Of a stretch of 64,000 nucleotides of DNA, positions 34,095 through 45,490 are shown in pieces. The stretch covers positions 92,982,583-93,046,582 of the forward strand of contig OY720636.1 of assembly GCA_963169105.1 (NCBI GenBank), in the 5' to 3' direction. The position numbers and the translations under genes were made by a program. The notes under the pieces were generated by a model. It ran no database searches and was not told the DNA's origin. It saw only the letters and a list, made by a program, of their open reading frames with translations. Source of the DNA: Ceriagrion tenellum (taxonomy: Eukaryota; Arthropoda; Insecta; Odonata; Coenagrionidae). Within the stretch, counting starts at the first letter, position 1, and the number at the start of each line of letters is the position of its first letter.

Positions 34095-36183
34095 CCCAAG
34101 GTTCACAGTACCAGTTGTGCCTCAAGAATAAATATACTGCTGCAAGGCATGATATCACATTTATAGCAAGAAGTTTCCACTTCATTCTCAAAGATAAGGA
34201 CTCTACATTACTTGGAGGAATGTTTCGAGCACACTTCAATAAATAGCATGTGAACAGCATGTACACCTCAGATGTGACCATAAATGTTATGAAACATTTC
34301 TCATGAATCGCTGAAATATAAAAGCACAATAAAATTATGCAGGGAAGTTTTACAGAGGAGTATATTCACATTATAATAATGCATTGTAAATCATTACCAT
34401 AGTTATTAGCAGATGATATAAAGGTCAACCCTATCAGCGCCAGATTTTCTATCACATTCAGCCAGCAAGCAATTTTTGCTAGGTAATGCCATCGAGAGGA
34501 CAATATTGACAAATAGTATTTGTAATACATGGAGGCTACCATCAATCTGGGGCCTGCATGCACGGCAATAGCCAAGTTCCACACATATCTCTGAGGATAA
34601 AAACTCCCGATGGCAGCAGAAATGGACGGAAGAAAATTAGGAACCTAGAAGAAAGAAAAAAACATTCTGTTCTTGCATTGGCGAAACCCAACCCTGATAC
34701 AATGATGCACAATAATATCATAGTGTTCTGAACACACAGCAAGGGGTTGCAAGAGGATAGACAGCCAAAGGAAAAAGCAGGTTAAAAGTGACAATTGATT
34801 ACACATAAGTGATGGAAAGACTCTGACTGCACAAGTACCTTCCAATATGTCAACATACTACCCAGTAAGCAACGGCTCGGGTGTGCAGCTGGGGATGTTA
34901 TGACATCGACTAGGAAATTAGACAACTAGGCCAAAAAATTTAATGAGTTGATCAGGAGTCAAACATCTAACTAAATTTAATGCTGACATAGAAGCTAAAT
35001 ATGATGTTGTTAAACGTAACTAATAGGACCTCTTCCATTAAAACCAGAGGAAAAGAATAATAAATCTTGTTGGGTTGCGGAAAAAACCTTATTTGGAGAA
35101 TACATTGGAGATGCTTTTCTTTGCCTTGAATTGGCTTAGAATAAACAATTATGCACATTAAATACATACATACTGGTGAATGTGTTATATTTTTCAGCAC
35201 ACTAACATTAACCCTACATAACAACACTAATAAAACTCAAATTCATTCGCTCACGATTCTCTTACGTAGAACTCAATGATATGATCTATGAAAACATTTA
35301 CGATGTTTTCAGGAACATGTATCTCGAAGGATCGCTTACATTTACAAAATGGTAAATGTCCGCATCCTTACCGACAAAATACGTAAACAAAAACGTATTT
35401 TGCGCAAAGCACACCATCCCGCATTAATTTATTCATCAAATTATACTGACGATTTTAGGCAGGTTGGCATACACTTCCTGGCCACGCTGAGCCAAAAATA
35501 AAAATGATTGGAAGCTATTCAGAATTAGACAACCCCCAACACGATACATTTTCTAGGCTTACCTGCTGCGAGCACGATCAGGCGCTTCTTCAGAACAGGT
35601 AGTCTTTTTCCACTACACTACTTCTATTCAAAATTAACCATCAGATCTAAGGTACTTAGTATTAACTGATTGGGGGTCATTAAACTTAACTTAAAAGTAA
35701 CACCGCTAACTTGTAAAATGAGACAATCGATTTATTTTATGAGCGAAAGAAACTACTATCAAATTATGGATTTATATAGACCGGGGGTCCGTATGGGGAA
35801 ACTCGAAATACAATTCCATTAAGAAATAATGATACAAGAACAACATGATCAGATGGAAACTAAATTTAGTAAACATGACCTTGCGTAACGAGAATTTGGT
35901 GGCGATGAGTAAATAAGAAATGGACGAAACAAACATTTCTGTGCTACGAAAGGTCATGTTCACTTTGAAATTTTCCAGGACTGATAAAAATACATACCGC
36001 ACAATGCGTGAAGGTTGACTCCTCGAAGTCATAAACTACTGACCAAACAACACAAAAAGCAAAACTGCATAAAGGCAGGGAAACAGTTATCCAAGCCAAT
36101 TTACCAAAAGGCAGTTTTAAATATGCTACTCTTCTATCAATATCTTTCTGTAGAAGCGGGAGGTATCCCGCCGCTGAAGCCAT
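34095..36183 (-). CDS. PGAP2: PGAP2, post-GPI attachment to proteins factor 2 (first three exons)
   Basis: PGAP2 is a multi-pass Golgi membrane protein needed for fatty-acid remodelling of GPI anchors on proteins. Exons: 36183-35998 (186 bp), 34644-34398 (247 bp) and 34310-34095 (216 bp); donors GTATGT, GTAATG and GTATGT; acceptors preceded by pyrimidine tracts. Phases agree. The 216 residues follow the family order: an N-terminal hydrophobic segment with FCVVWSVVYDFEESTFTHC, then VPNFLPSISAAIG, PQRYVWNLAIAVHAGPR, WLNVIENLALIGLT, IHEKCFITFM, and MKWKLLAINVISC leading to LRHNWYCEPW. The start MASAAGYLPL fits; an upstream in-frame ATG would add eight residues. The short last segment (VYT-FA-EY in relatives) is not confidently found; see the candidate exon at 29353-29471. 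Confidence 0.88.
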
Positions 36184-37261
36184 ATTTGAAAATGAAAGTT
36201 TAAGCATACACTTTCGCTTCCTAACCTATCCTTCTCATAGTGCATCGCGAGTAGATAAAAATATTGCCGCAGACGTCATTCTCGATCACCAGCAACCCCA
36301 CAACATTCCCAACAGTCACCATAACAAAATTCCACTAATTCCACTGGTTCCGGTTTTTTCCAAAGTTATCGATCACTTCGATATACCGCAATCTCGTTCC
36401 CTCGTTTCTTCCAGAGGTATGTCTGAAGGGCCGGAATCCTGTGGATGAGATGCGCCAATTTCAAATCAACGTAGAAATTGACTTAGTCAAATAAGTCAGA
36501 GTATTTTCTCTGGAAAATGTCTCTTCAAATAAATATCTACTGTCCATTAAGAAGTGAAGTCAGTTAGGTTTTGGAGAGTCTATCCTAAAGTAGGGTCAAC
36601 CGATTCTAAAGAAATAAAATGCATTTCATAGAATGATAATTTCTACGTTCATTAACGCATGAAGAAATTTTTATCCTGTCCATATCTGCACTTTAACAAT
36701 ATTTTACTTAAAAAAATACTCTGTTTTCGTGGCTTTAAATGCGATGGCCCGACTTCATGTTATCGCCTTTTTGTTAATATTTCTATGGTACATATTTACA
36801 TAATAGAGATTAGAGATTTTGATATAAGTTAGCTAAACATGTATTTGACGTAATGAAGGAAAATATTTTTTCATGTTGTGTTTTACACGAAATTTTGTAA
36901 AAATTGTGAAATTCAGCTGATTCAATAACTAACAATGCGATAGAGGTTTGAATTATACCGCTGTACCCATTATGACTCCGGTATTGAATTTATGTACATT
37001 TAAACTAGTATAATACCCTGGTATCTTCAAAAATAATTTTTGAGTATATGTATTTTACGTGCAGAGAAAAGAAGGCTTCCAGCGGAAGGATCGTCGATGT
37101 AGGTAAAGGGGAAGGCAGGGGAAATTGCTCAAAAATGTCCGCTGTTGCCGCTCCGTGCATCGAAAATTGAGCCTACTCTTCCGAAATGTGTACCCTTCCC
37201 TTATGTCAACAACCTATTACTTCCCATTTATAGCATAATCTGTGTGTTTCATGATTGCAAC
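36184..37261. other. Upstream region of PGAP2, no other gene seen
   Basis: Sequence 36184-36430 probably holds the PGAP2 5' UTR and promoter (GC content rises slightly and no TATA box is clear). The rest is AT-rich with no recognised element. Confidence 0.35.
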
Positions 37262-37792
37262 ATGGGTCGTGGAAATGATTTCTCAGATGGAGAAGTGCGA
37301 ATAATTCTGAGTGCCATTTGCTTTTCTCAAGCGGAGATGAAAAAACAATCGGACGAGCGTTTTCCTATTTATCAAACTGTCCCCCAGTGCCTCGGGTTTA
37401 GCGTGAAATCCGTGCAAAAAACGGTTACAAAATCTAAGGTGAGTAAAAAAAATTCTTGTGAATACAATCCTTCTCCTAGAGAATGGGAATTGATGCTAGA
37501 TCGTCCAAAAATTTTTATCGATTATTTCAGACTAGGGGTCATTAGAAGAACGGTACATGGCTTCTGTTCGAGGAATATGTTTTCCACACTTAAAAGCGTA
37601 AAGGGCAAGTTGGTCGAGTCTCTGGCCAATTTCCCAGATATCTCATTGCCTAAACTGTGGTTTGTACTGCAGAATTACGGGTTTAGGTATCAGAAATTAG
37701 CTATCAAGCCAGCGATGATGGAGTCCGTGAAAACTGCTGCCACTCGCCATTATTCTCTCAGGAGAATTAAAAATCTACGGTACAGTGGTTAA
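37262..37792 (+). pseudogene. Tc1/mariner-like transposase relic, N-terminal DNA-binding half
   Basis: From ATG 37262 (MGRGNDFSDGE) a 176-residue frame runs to TAA at 37790-37792. It carries the paired helix-turn-helix region common in insect DDE transposases of this type: LGVIRRTVHGF near residue 93, a PTLK-like segment (STLKSVKGKL), then LWFVLQNYGFRYQKL and a helix before the catalytic domain. After the stop the same frame continues KIFHTHDTWYPQHHS, resembling the first catalytic box (YLDETW) with the Asp replaced by His, and similarity then fades. Nonfunctional. A further in-frame extension upstream starts from TTG and is not credible. Confidence 0.7.
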
Positions 37793-37984
37793 AAAATATT
37801 TCATACTCATGATACCTGGTACCCTCAGCATCATTCCTCAAAATTTTGCCGAGTTGAAAACTTGTGGACTCTTCTTAGCATTTACCGAGGCCATATTCAG
37901 GGGGTATAAAACGGCGCTGAGTAATTAAGACCCCTTCAGGAGCCGGTAAAAGATCTTTATTAAGATCTTGATAATCATCAAATG

Positions 37985-38331
37985 GTTGCTTAAGCTGCTG
38001 CCATTATTTTAAGAAAGGAGATATTCAATATATGTGTATGTGTAAAATATGTCACAGGCGTGACTGGCAAAAACAAAAGAAGGAGAAATCACATAGTGTT
38101 AGATATTTTGGTGGCATAATATGACTGCCCTCTTCAGAGTCGTAGAACGATCATCTTTAATTACTCTGGAGAAGACGGTTGTAGTGTGCCGCCGAAATAT
38201 CTAAAATTGAGCGAGATTCCTCCTTTTTGTGTTATTCTATGTTTTTGCTTGTCATGCCTGCGTGCCATTTTTTTAAACATAATTATCGAATATCTCCTTT
38301 CTGAAAGTAATGACAGCAGCTTAAGTTCTTA
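37985..38331. repeat. Long fold-back structure with Penelope-like signature
   Basis: Outer arms pair TTGCTTAAGCTGCTGCCATT (from about 37983) with the region 38275-38330, and AGAAAGGAGATATTC (about 38015) with GAATATCTCCTTTCT (38287). Inner arms pair 38053-38140 with 38160-38263, including TTAGATATTTTGGTGGC against GCCGCCGAAATATCTAAAA. The right arm reads CTGGAGAAGACGG then GCCGAAA, resembling the 3' signature of Penelope-like elements. No ORF. Confidence 0.6.
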
Positions 38332-38344
38332 TTAAGAAGGTAAT

Positions 38345-40166
38345 CCGATTTCGATTGCCTTGCAATCATTTTCAAGGTCTTTTATGTCTGCGGTAACCTT
38401 CCACAAAGTTACGCCTTCAACCATTAATTTTATAAACGTTGAGCTCAAAAGTATACTGTGAACCAAATGAGATGCACACGGCAGTATGAAAGAAAGTATC
38501 AGTTATTTGTATGTGTTTTAAATATTTTAATGTTTTCACATAACTGCTTTCTAATTTGTAGTCCTATCTTCTCTGAGCTCAGCAGTTGTCTGTTTCCCAT
38601 GAATGTTTTCTTAGCTAGGGCTATTCTCCGCTCGATTTCCGTCGTATATTTCATTCGTCCGACGTGATTTTATTTCCGTGATAGGTGAAAGAATCAACTA
38701 TCCCCAATTTCTCTCCTCTTTATGTAATTTCGACATTCAGCTTTTCTCTTCCGCCTACTAGGATTTTAGTCTTCGTCTCATTTATTTTCATATTGCATTC
38801 TTAGAGAACTTGTTCCATTGCGTTTGGTGCCTTTTGAAGATCATCGCGATTTCCTGCTATGACTGCGATATAATCTGCGAAACGGAGCTTGTTTATTTCT
38901 TCCCCATAAATCTTCAGAACTCATCATATAATTACTAATTAAAAATGAATATGGAGGGCCTCATTGAGGATGTTTCCTATCATATCTGCAATCCAGATAA
39001 TTCAGGTAGTCATGTATTCATGCTTTGGATTACTCGGCAATTAATTAAAAAACGTGCACTCCACATATTCAAGGTAGAGCTAGATAACGCTTAAGAGGCC
39101 GGAATTCAATATACAACTAATGAGTTCCCGGTGAGAGGAATTCTTTTTCATGAGATCGGCTCTCAGAATCTCATATTCAAAATAAAAGTCTTTTTAAGGT
39201 TGGCAAGGGCTTTTGAAAATTCTCCGCCGTCAGGACTTTTAACGCTACCGAGAGGCGGAATTCCAGATGCTCCAACTCAAGGATTATATGTCGTCGACTT
39301 TCTTATCCACAGCAAAACGTGAACTCTTTTCTTCAAGCGTTGAGCGTTAAGACTTCACACGTCATCATTTCAATTGCCCTCTATTATTTCCTCTTGCTTA
39401 TATGCAAAAACTACAGCAGTTTACAAAAGCACGGTAATTTGAGCGAAATATCATTTCACGAAAGAATTAGTGAATTTGGTCTCGTTTTAAAGACAAATAT
39501 CTCAACCTTCCAAAGGTACAAATATTAGCACTTTACCAAACGAATTTCCAAGATTTTTGACAAAAAATACCAGCTCTTTTGCGTGGAAGCTTGTACAAAT
39601 ATGCACTCCAGGGATAAATTATTTTCTAAAAATTAGTTTCCAACCCATAGATCTCATGAAAAATTAAAAATCTGTAGTTTGTAGCCATTCTCAACTATTT
39701 TTACAGATAAATCATGTAAAAAACGCAGTATTTTTTTTTGGAATCCCAAAAAAACCTGTAGTGAGGGAGTTTTAAACGTACCGCTGGAAAACATGAGTCA
39801 AGTTAATGACTATATACATATTTTCATTCGATCATTTAGAGCTTTTCCTATGTGAAAGTATTTAATTGCACAATTAACAATGCAATATTTAACTCATATT
39901 TCTTACAGTTGCCAAAATGAAAACGAATACTTCGGTAATACGGTCTCAATTATGATTAGGAAACTATCTCATTCAAACCACCTTTAGAATACGTCGTCCA
40001 CAAAGAAACACACGACATACAAAATTACAAGAAAGGATTTGAAAGGATGACTAAAAGTGTAACCTCAACGTTTTCTCTCGGTGACGCCAAACTTTGAAAG
40101 TACATACATTTTCGACGAAAAAAATCGCAAAACTAATAATTAACAACTAACGCTTGACGCTGCGTG
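38345..40166. other. No gene or element recognised
   Basis: Frames at 38458, 39131 and 39319 are short and without motifs. No repeats of note were seen. Confidence 0.35.
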
Positions 40167-40169
40167 TAA

Positions 40170-40488
40170 AGCCCTGGTTACACGATACATTAACCCGTAC
40201 AAGTTTATTTAACCTTAATTTATTTATTTATTTATTCCGTCCTGGAGACATTACAGGAATGTATTGGACAGGTCAAGATAAAAAAGATGAAAATGGTTCA
40301 CAAAAAGGTTAATGTAAGAATGCATGAACGCGTGAATGAACGCGAAAATTCACCGTGTAACCACGCCAACTTGTACGAATGCATGAACACATGGAAAGGA
40401 AAATAAAACTAGCTCCAATTGGTTCATGCGTTCGTACATGAACTTGTACATGAACACGCACGGGTTAATGTATCGCGTAACTAGGGCT
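40170..40488. mobile_element. 319-bp MITE with TAA target duplication
   Basis: Ends are inverted: AGCCCTGGTTACACGATACA on the left and the complement of AGCCCTAGTTACGCGATACA on the right, extending into CATTAACCCGT. TAA flanks both sides, which suits PIF/Harbinger-type elements (TWA target). At about 40218-40270 it carries a (TTTA)n tract and TTCCGTCCTGGAGACATTAC, possibly the tail of a nested SINE. Confidence 0.65.
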
Positions 40489-41040
40489 TAAACCAACCAC
40501 ACTTTGCGAGAATTTAGTTACTTTTGTGGCCGTAAGAAAGTATTTAAATGTAAATTCCTTGATTTTTGCTTATGGATGATTGGAAAACCGTCCAATGCTT
40601 TAACCAATGCGGGACTTTCATTACATTTAAATCATTTAGTATTGCCTAAAGCCTAGTTGCAGGAAGATTCATCAGATTTGTACACACCTTTGAGGAATAA
40701 TAAGAAAAGCAAATGAAACACTGAAACATGAATTAGAATTGGGTTATTTGGTATTAGTATAAGTTCACCCTTTGACTGAACGGGCTGAATCTATAATAAC
40801 ATGATAAGTTTTCATCTTGAGAGTAGAGGCAAGATAAATATTTTGAAAGAAGAATAATGTGCATCATCTTATTTCTGCTGGTTTCATCTTTGAACGAAGG
40901 TAAGATTTATCTTCCGTGATTACAAGGAGCTCGTTGCAATTCAGCGGGAGGAAGAAATGCATAAAATTTTTTCATGCGATCAAAAATTACGCGCATAATA
41001 TTAAGTGCAAAATTAATACGCCAACAAGGATACAAGACAG

Positions 41041-41083
41041 GATATATGAACCACCCATTGTAAGAATGGGTGGTTCATATATC
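41041..41083. other. Perfect 19-bp stem, 5-nt loop hairpin
   Basis: 41041-41059 is exactly the reverse complement of 41065-41083; the loop is GTAAG. A partial third copy of the arm (GGTGGTTCATGG) follows at about 41089. Could form a small RNA hairpin or a cruciform; function unknown. Confidence 0.7.
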
Positions 41084-41629
41084 ATGGTGGTGGTTCATGG
41101 CAAAATACCCCAGTAAAATCTCATTGTAATTTTCATATCTCGTAATCTAAGTCACAAAGGACTCGGGCGTTAATTCACATTCCAAGTCCAATTTGCTGAG
41201 AAAGTCAAAGGATTTATGTTGTTGAAATAATGAAAAAATAGACGATTTTGGAGCAAAAAACACAATTTGCAGGCAAAAGCGAAGCGAGTAGGGAAAGCTA
41301 TAGGGCAAATTAAGCATTGTATACTATCAGCCATCCGAAAGTAAAAGTTTAATATATTGAATAATATACTGAATGTGAGTAATAAAAAATTGCAGAAAAA
41401 AGAGTTCCACCCCAAGTTCACTGGTTTTCTTATGTTGATAAAATTTAAAAATTCAGGAGTGAAAACAACTCCTTTAAATTGTTTTTTTTGCAGTTTTTAC
41501 TATATTTTGGATAGGTTTTATATTCTGACAGCTGTCTATTAATGCAAATTGAAACCAAATATTCAACCACGAACTATTAATCTCTGTCATCTCCCCCTAC
41601 TTTTTCGTATTCCTCTCTATTTTATGGCT

Positions 41630-41690
41630 GGTGTCCTGACTTCCCTCTAACACGCACCTGGGCGGCAAATAGGGTAGTATGTAGATATAG
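41630..41690 (-). repeat. Short fragment of the dispersed LINE family
   Basis: Its reverse complement resembles 1719-1780 (TACATCTACATACTA followed by a GGTGTTAGGACAC-like segment), so it is a small relic of the same family in opposite orientation. Confidence 0.45.
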
Positions 41691-42254
41691 ATAATTTGTT
41701 ATAAGTATGAAAGCCATGGTCTTCGATGCTGGTTTATTTCTTCCTTGATACCATCGGAATTCGCCTAACTAATGAGCTAATTCGAGGAAACTTGAGCTCT
41801 ACGGCTTCGTAATGTAATAATTTGGGTAAAAAATCTCCAATGGCCGTAATCAATTGGCACCACTCGTCAAAAGAATGAAAACATAACTTTTGCTGTGTTG
41901 ATTTAACTGGTACTTCAGCGACCAACCACAACCTCCCAATCAGAGAACCCTTCTGCGGTGGTTTGCTGGAATGTTAATTCCTTGCCAGTGACCACTCACA
42001 GGCTCTCACAATCGATCCAAAATGGGATCCTGCACAGAGCGAAAGAAACCCCGTTAAGGATGCCTGGGTTGTAACAAAAAACACACTATCTCTGAATGTT
42101 TACGGGAATATAAATTCAACGTCAGACACACACACAGAGCAATCACACTCACACGAACTCCTAAAATTACTCACTCACACATTCAAATGGGCCCTACTTC
42201 TGGGAGAATCAGACTCAAGATGGCCCAAGAAAGGCAAGTCAGGAAAAGACGAGG

Positions 42255-42320
42255 GTGTGCGTCGGATACGCGTATTTCGGCCACAAGGTGGCCTTCTTCA
42301 GCGAACTGAAGGGAAAATAC
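42255..42320 (-). mobile_element. Penelope-like 3' signature, minus strand
   Basis: The minus strand reads CTGAAGA, then GGCCACCTTGTGGCC (perfect 6-bp stem), then GAAATACGCGTA. This CTGANGA-stem-GAAA order is the core found in Penelope-like pseudo-LTRs and in hammerhead ribozymes. No protein remnant was recognised nearby. Confidence 0.45.
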
Positions 42321-43307
42321 TCTTGCAACACAAGGTTGAAATTGAAGCTTAATAATGAGGTCGTGTCGCACAGTCTGCACGACTTGATTTCCTCGTCACG
42401 TTCGGATTTATCACCACATGACATCTTTATCTCTTTTTTCTTCTAAATACGTGTTCATTTGTAACTCAGTCCTTCCGGCTAATCTTTAACGCGGGCTTTG
42501 CGTTCATGCATCACCGCTAATCTACGCTGACTAGTTCACAGCGTTCCATTGCCAGCACAGACGGCAGCCTGCTACACAAGACATGCAAAAATTCCTTCTT
42601 TCGACGAACCATTAGTGATTATGACAAAAGCAGCGTGACTATAACTCAAGACAGAGCGTTAGGTCACGATTCACCTCCATCCTCTCCCTCTATTTCCCTG
42701 ACCCCTCCTTTAAACGGCCAGTGGCCTGGCACCCCTCGCCACTTGCCTAAGTGGCAACTACAGGCTAGTATGAGGATAACTTCTTCAGGGCGAGTTTTGT
42801 TTATACTAGCTTCATTGAAAAAGCTTTGGCGCTGAGGTTGTCAGGAATTTGTGTTTTACTTCAACTGGATCAAGATCACCTCTGGTTACCGCGCGGCCAA
42901 AGCTCTGAATTTAGTAAAAATACCATAATTTATTTATAAATTTAACCTTCCATTTGATTTTTAAGCATAGTGAGACATCGCCTTTTTATAAAGAATAAAT
43001 AATTATGGGAGTGCGTACGTTTTTGACTTTACTTTTTGAAGTTTTTTCTTTTTTTTGCACTACCAGCAAATTTCGGTGCCATTCTTCTGAGCTCTTCTAC
43101 GCAAATATGCGCTAATGTGCCCCAGAGTCTCCTGAATTGCCGTATTATGAAGCTCTACCACTTCTATAACAGTTCTACCACTTGGTGAGGGAATAGATTT
43201 GAGAATGCAGTCTAGAGGGCTCTGCTTCAGAGCGGTGGTCCATAAAGTATAAGGACATCCATGATACATGTTCAACGATATCTGAGAAGATATTGCGGAA
43301 CGTCATC

Positions 43308-43623
43308 GTGAATTTTCAAAGAAAAAAACTTCAAAATGTTCACTCGGTTATTTATTCTTCAATTATCTATTCGTTCCAATAAATGCCATTGTTTTTCCAA
43401 ATCATTCTTCTATACTCTCTCTCCCAACCTGAAACCTTGACCTAAACCTTTCCTATCCCAACCCACCCCTCCCATCTACCCTTACCTCCCCGAAGGATAT
43501 ATAATTCTATTCTCTGAAACACAAATTCATTGTACCTGGTGATGACGCTCTAAGCGTTGAAACGCGTTGTACAAAAAAAATAACCGAGTGGACATTACAA
43601 AGTTTTTTCTTTTAAAATTGACA
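43308..43623. repeat. Fold-back structure with Penelope-like signature
   Basis: Arms pair 43318-43355 (GAAAAAAACTTC, then TGTTCACTCGGTTATT) with 43578-43613 (AATAACCGAGTGGACA, then AGTTTTTTCTTT). Before the right arm lies GGTGATGACGCTCTAAGCGT followed by TGAAACGCG, a typical Penelope-like 3' motif with a 5-bp stem. The segment between the arms has no ORF. Confidence 0.55.
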
Positions 43624-43645
43624 TCCGTGATGGTACGAAAAAATT

Positions 43646-43754
43646 AACAATAGCAATTTCCACACTGTTTTCAGTGAAAATCGACCATGGTTTCAACTGT
43701 TTATGTCATTATCAAGGACCTATCATTATAATCAGTGTGGAAATTATTATTGTT
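43646..43754. repeat. Small fold-back hairpin with Penelope-like signature
   Basis: 22-bp arms (AACAATAGCAATTTCCACAC at 43646 and GTGTGGAAATTATTATTGTT ending at 43754). Between them the minus strand reads CCTTGATAATGACATAAACA, then GTTGAAACCATGGTCG, the motif order of Penelope-like tails. Confidence 0.5.
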
Positions 43755-43809
43755 ATTTTATTCTTACGATCATGGATATGAAAAAGGAGGAATATCGTAA
43801 ATATACATT

Positions 43810-44040
43810 TTTATGAGGAGGAATATTAGGAGTCTTAAAAACTGGAGTGGCTGTATGAAGCAGTGTATGGGAGTAAATGAGGAAAAAGAGGTTTGCGAGG
43901 ACAGGTTCCTATGGAGGAAATTATTGAAGCAGAGTTAGGTATACAAATATATATGTTTATAAGTGGAACTTAGTGACTCTGCCTACCCCGAAAGGGATCG
44001 GCGTGATTAGTACGTATATATGTATATATGGATATATAAT
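43810..44040 (+). pseudogene. 3' end of an RTE-like LINE
   Basis: A short frame reads RSLKNWSGCMKQCMGVNEEK then a stop, followed by GACTCTGCCTACCCCGAAAG and a TATATGTA simple repeat, the usual end of such LINEs. No catalytic part. Confidence 0.5.
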
Positions 44041-44249
44041 ATTACCATAAAGTTACACCTGAAACTCTTTCATAAGTATAAGGCCATAGGTCGTTTGTGC
44101 TAGCTGAGTGGAATACATCCAACATTCTCCTGCTCACCGTGCAGCCAATGGCTCCAGCCTAATACTCTCCATTATTTGACATTCCAAGTTTCTGATCAAC
44201 TAATTCATACTCCCGGAGTTGGCTTCCTCGTAAAATTGTTTTTTTTTTC

Positions 44250-44680
44250 TGAAATTTCAATGATAGAAGGGAGTCAATGGCAGTGACCATTGGGATAGAT
44301 AAATAGAAGCGGGTGGTGAATACATTGATATAGAGTGTGGCATTGTATGGTACAGAAACGTGGACTCTGAGAACGGAGGACGATAATGGGCGGTAGGTGT
44401 TCGAGGAATAGCAATGGAAGAAGATGGAGAAAGTGCAGTGGACGGAAAGGAAGACGGAGGAGGAAGTTCTTGACATAGTTAGCTAGGAAAGATAACTTCT
44501 GAATGAGATTATGGGGAGGCAGAGAAAATGGCTGGAGGAGGTAATCAGGGGCGATGGGTCGCTCAAGGGCGTGATAAAGGTAGGATGCTGGGGAAGCGGA
44601 GAAAGGGAGTAAAGAGAAGAGGTTTTATGGGCCGAATGAAGAAGAGTAAGACAAACGTGGAGATGAAGAAAGAAATAAAG
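44250..44680 (+). pseudogene. LINE C-terminal relic (RTE-like), copy 1
   Basis: The broken frame reads VALYGTETWTLRTED, then KMEKVQWTERKTEEEVLD, RQRKWLEEVIRGDGSLK and MKKSKTNVEMKKE. This is the usual tail order of RTE-like proteins, with internal stops. Confidence 0.6.
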
Positions 44681-44883
44681 AATGAAAAACAAGTACTTAG
44701 TTATGATTCCTCACTTTATTGAAAGCAAAACGACCGCGGTTTCGGCGTATCATGCCATGGTCAGACATTGCAATTTACCGTCATTAATCATCGCCATACC
44801 TGATGATGGTGCGATATGCCGAAACATAGGCCGTGTTGCTTTAAATAAAGTGTGGTATCATAACCAAGTACTTGTTTTCATTC
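44680..44883. repeat. 204-bp fold-back hairpin with hammerhead-like cores in the arms
   Basis: The left arm GAATGAAAAACAAGTACTTA, TTATGATTCC and AAAGCAAAACGACC pairs with the right arm ending AAGTACTTGTTTTCATTC. The right arm reads CTGATGATGGTGCGATATGC then CGAAAC and is nearly the same as the Penelope-like tail at 5634-5715; AATAAA follows. The two arms are inverted copies of one pseudo-LTR-like sequence. Confidence 0.65.
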
Positions 44884-44944
44884 ATTATGAATGAGTTCCA
44901 CTGAGTGATACCAGGGACAGTGTCTTATAAGAAAGAAATACTTG

Positions 44945-45490
44945 AGCTAGGTAGGGCCCTGCGCGCGTAAAAATCTGGAGTCTTTTTTCCTGACTTCCAC
45001 TAGAGCTGACTTTGAACCTAAAGATTACTTGAACGAATGGTTGATATGTTTCTGGTTAATATTGATTAATTTGATGAACATTTTACAAGATATAGAGAAT
45101 TAAAAACACACTCTACCATGACCCGGGTTTCGATGCATCGGTATCATCATCAGGTGAATAACAAAGGTACGTCACTTCCTCATATGTAAACAGTAAGTGG
45201 GAGGGGCGGGAGAAGGGGGAAGGACAAAATTTAGGAGAAGGGGAATTTTGATAAAATAGCGGATAGAATTGGAAGGTAGCAGACATTAGTTAATAAGATT
45301 AAAATCAGGGTCACGATATCGTTTTAAAATTTCGAGCTATTCTAAAGCATTGGACTCACGTCGGTCATCTGTAAAATGAAGCACATTCACTTTAATTTCA
45401 CTGTGGTGATCCAGTATTCCATCAAATTGTATACTTTTCAGAATGGCAGGTTCCTGCTCGTAATATAAGTTTCGTTTCTGCTGTACAGTA
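44945..45490 (-). pseudogene. Penelope-like 3' end relic, copy 1
   Basis: On the minus strand a frame reads KVNVLHFTDDRRESNALE then LEILKRYRDPDFNLIN, matching the C-terminal end after GIY-YIG. Downstream comes CTGATGATGATACCGATGCA then TCGAAACCCGGG. The rest of the protein is missing. Confidence 0.5.

Noticed and set aside
34542..35227. Minus-strand frames in PGAP2 intron 1 (34542, 34645, 34967)
   Set aside because: They overlap the true exon 2 in the wrong frame or lie in intronic sequence, and have no family match.
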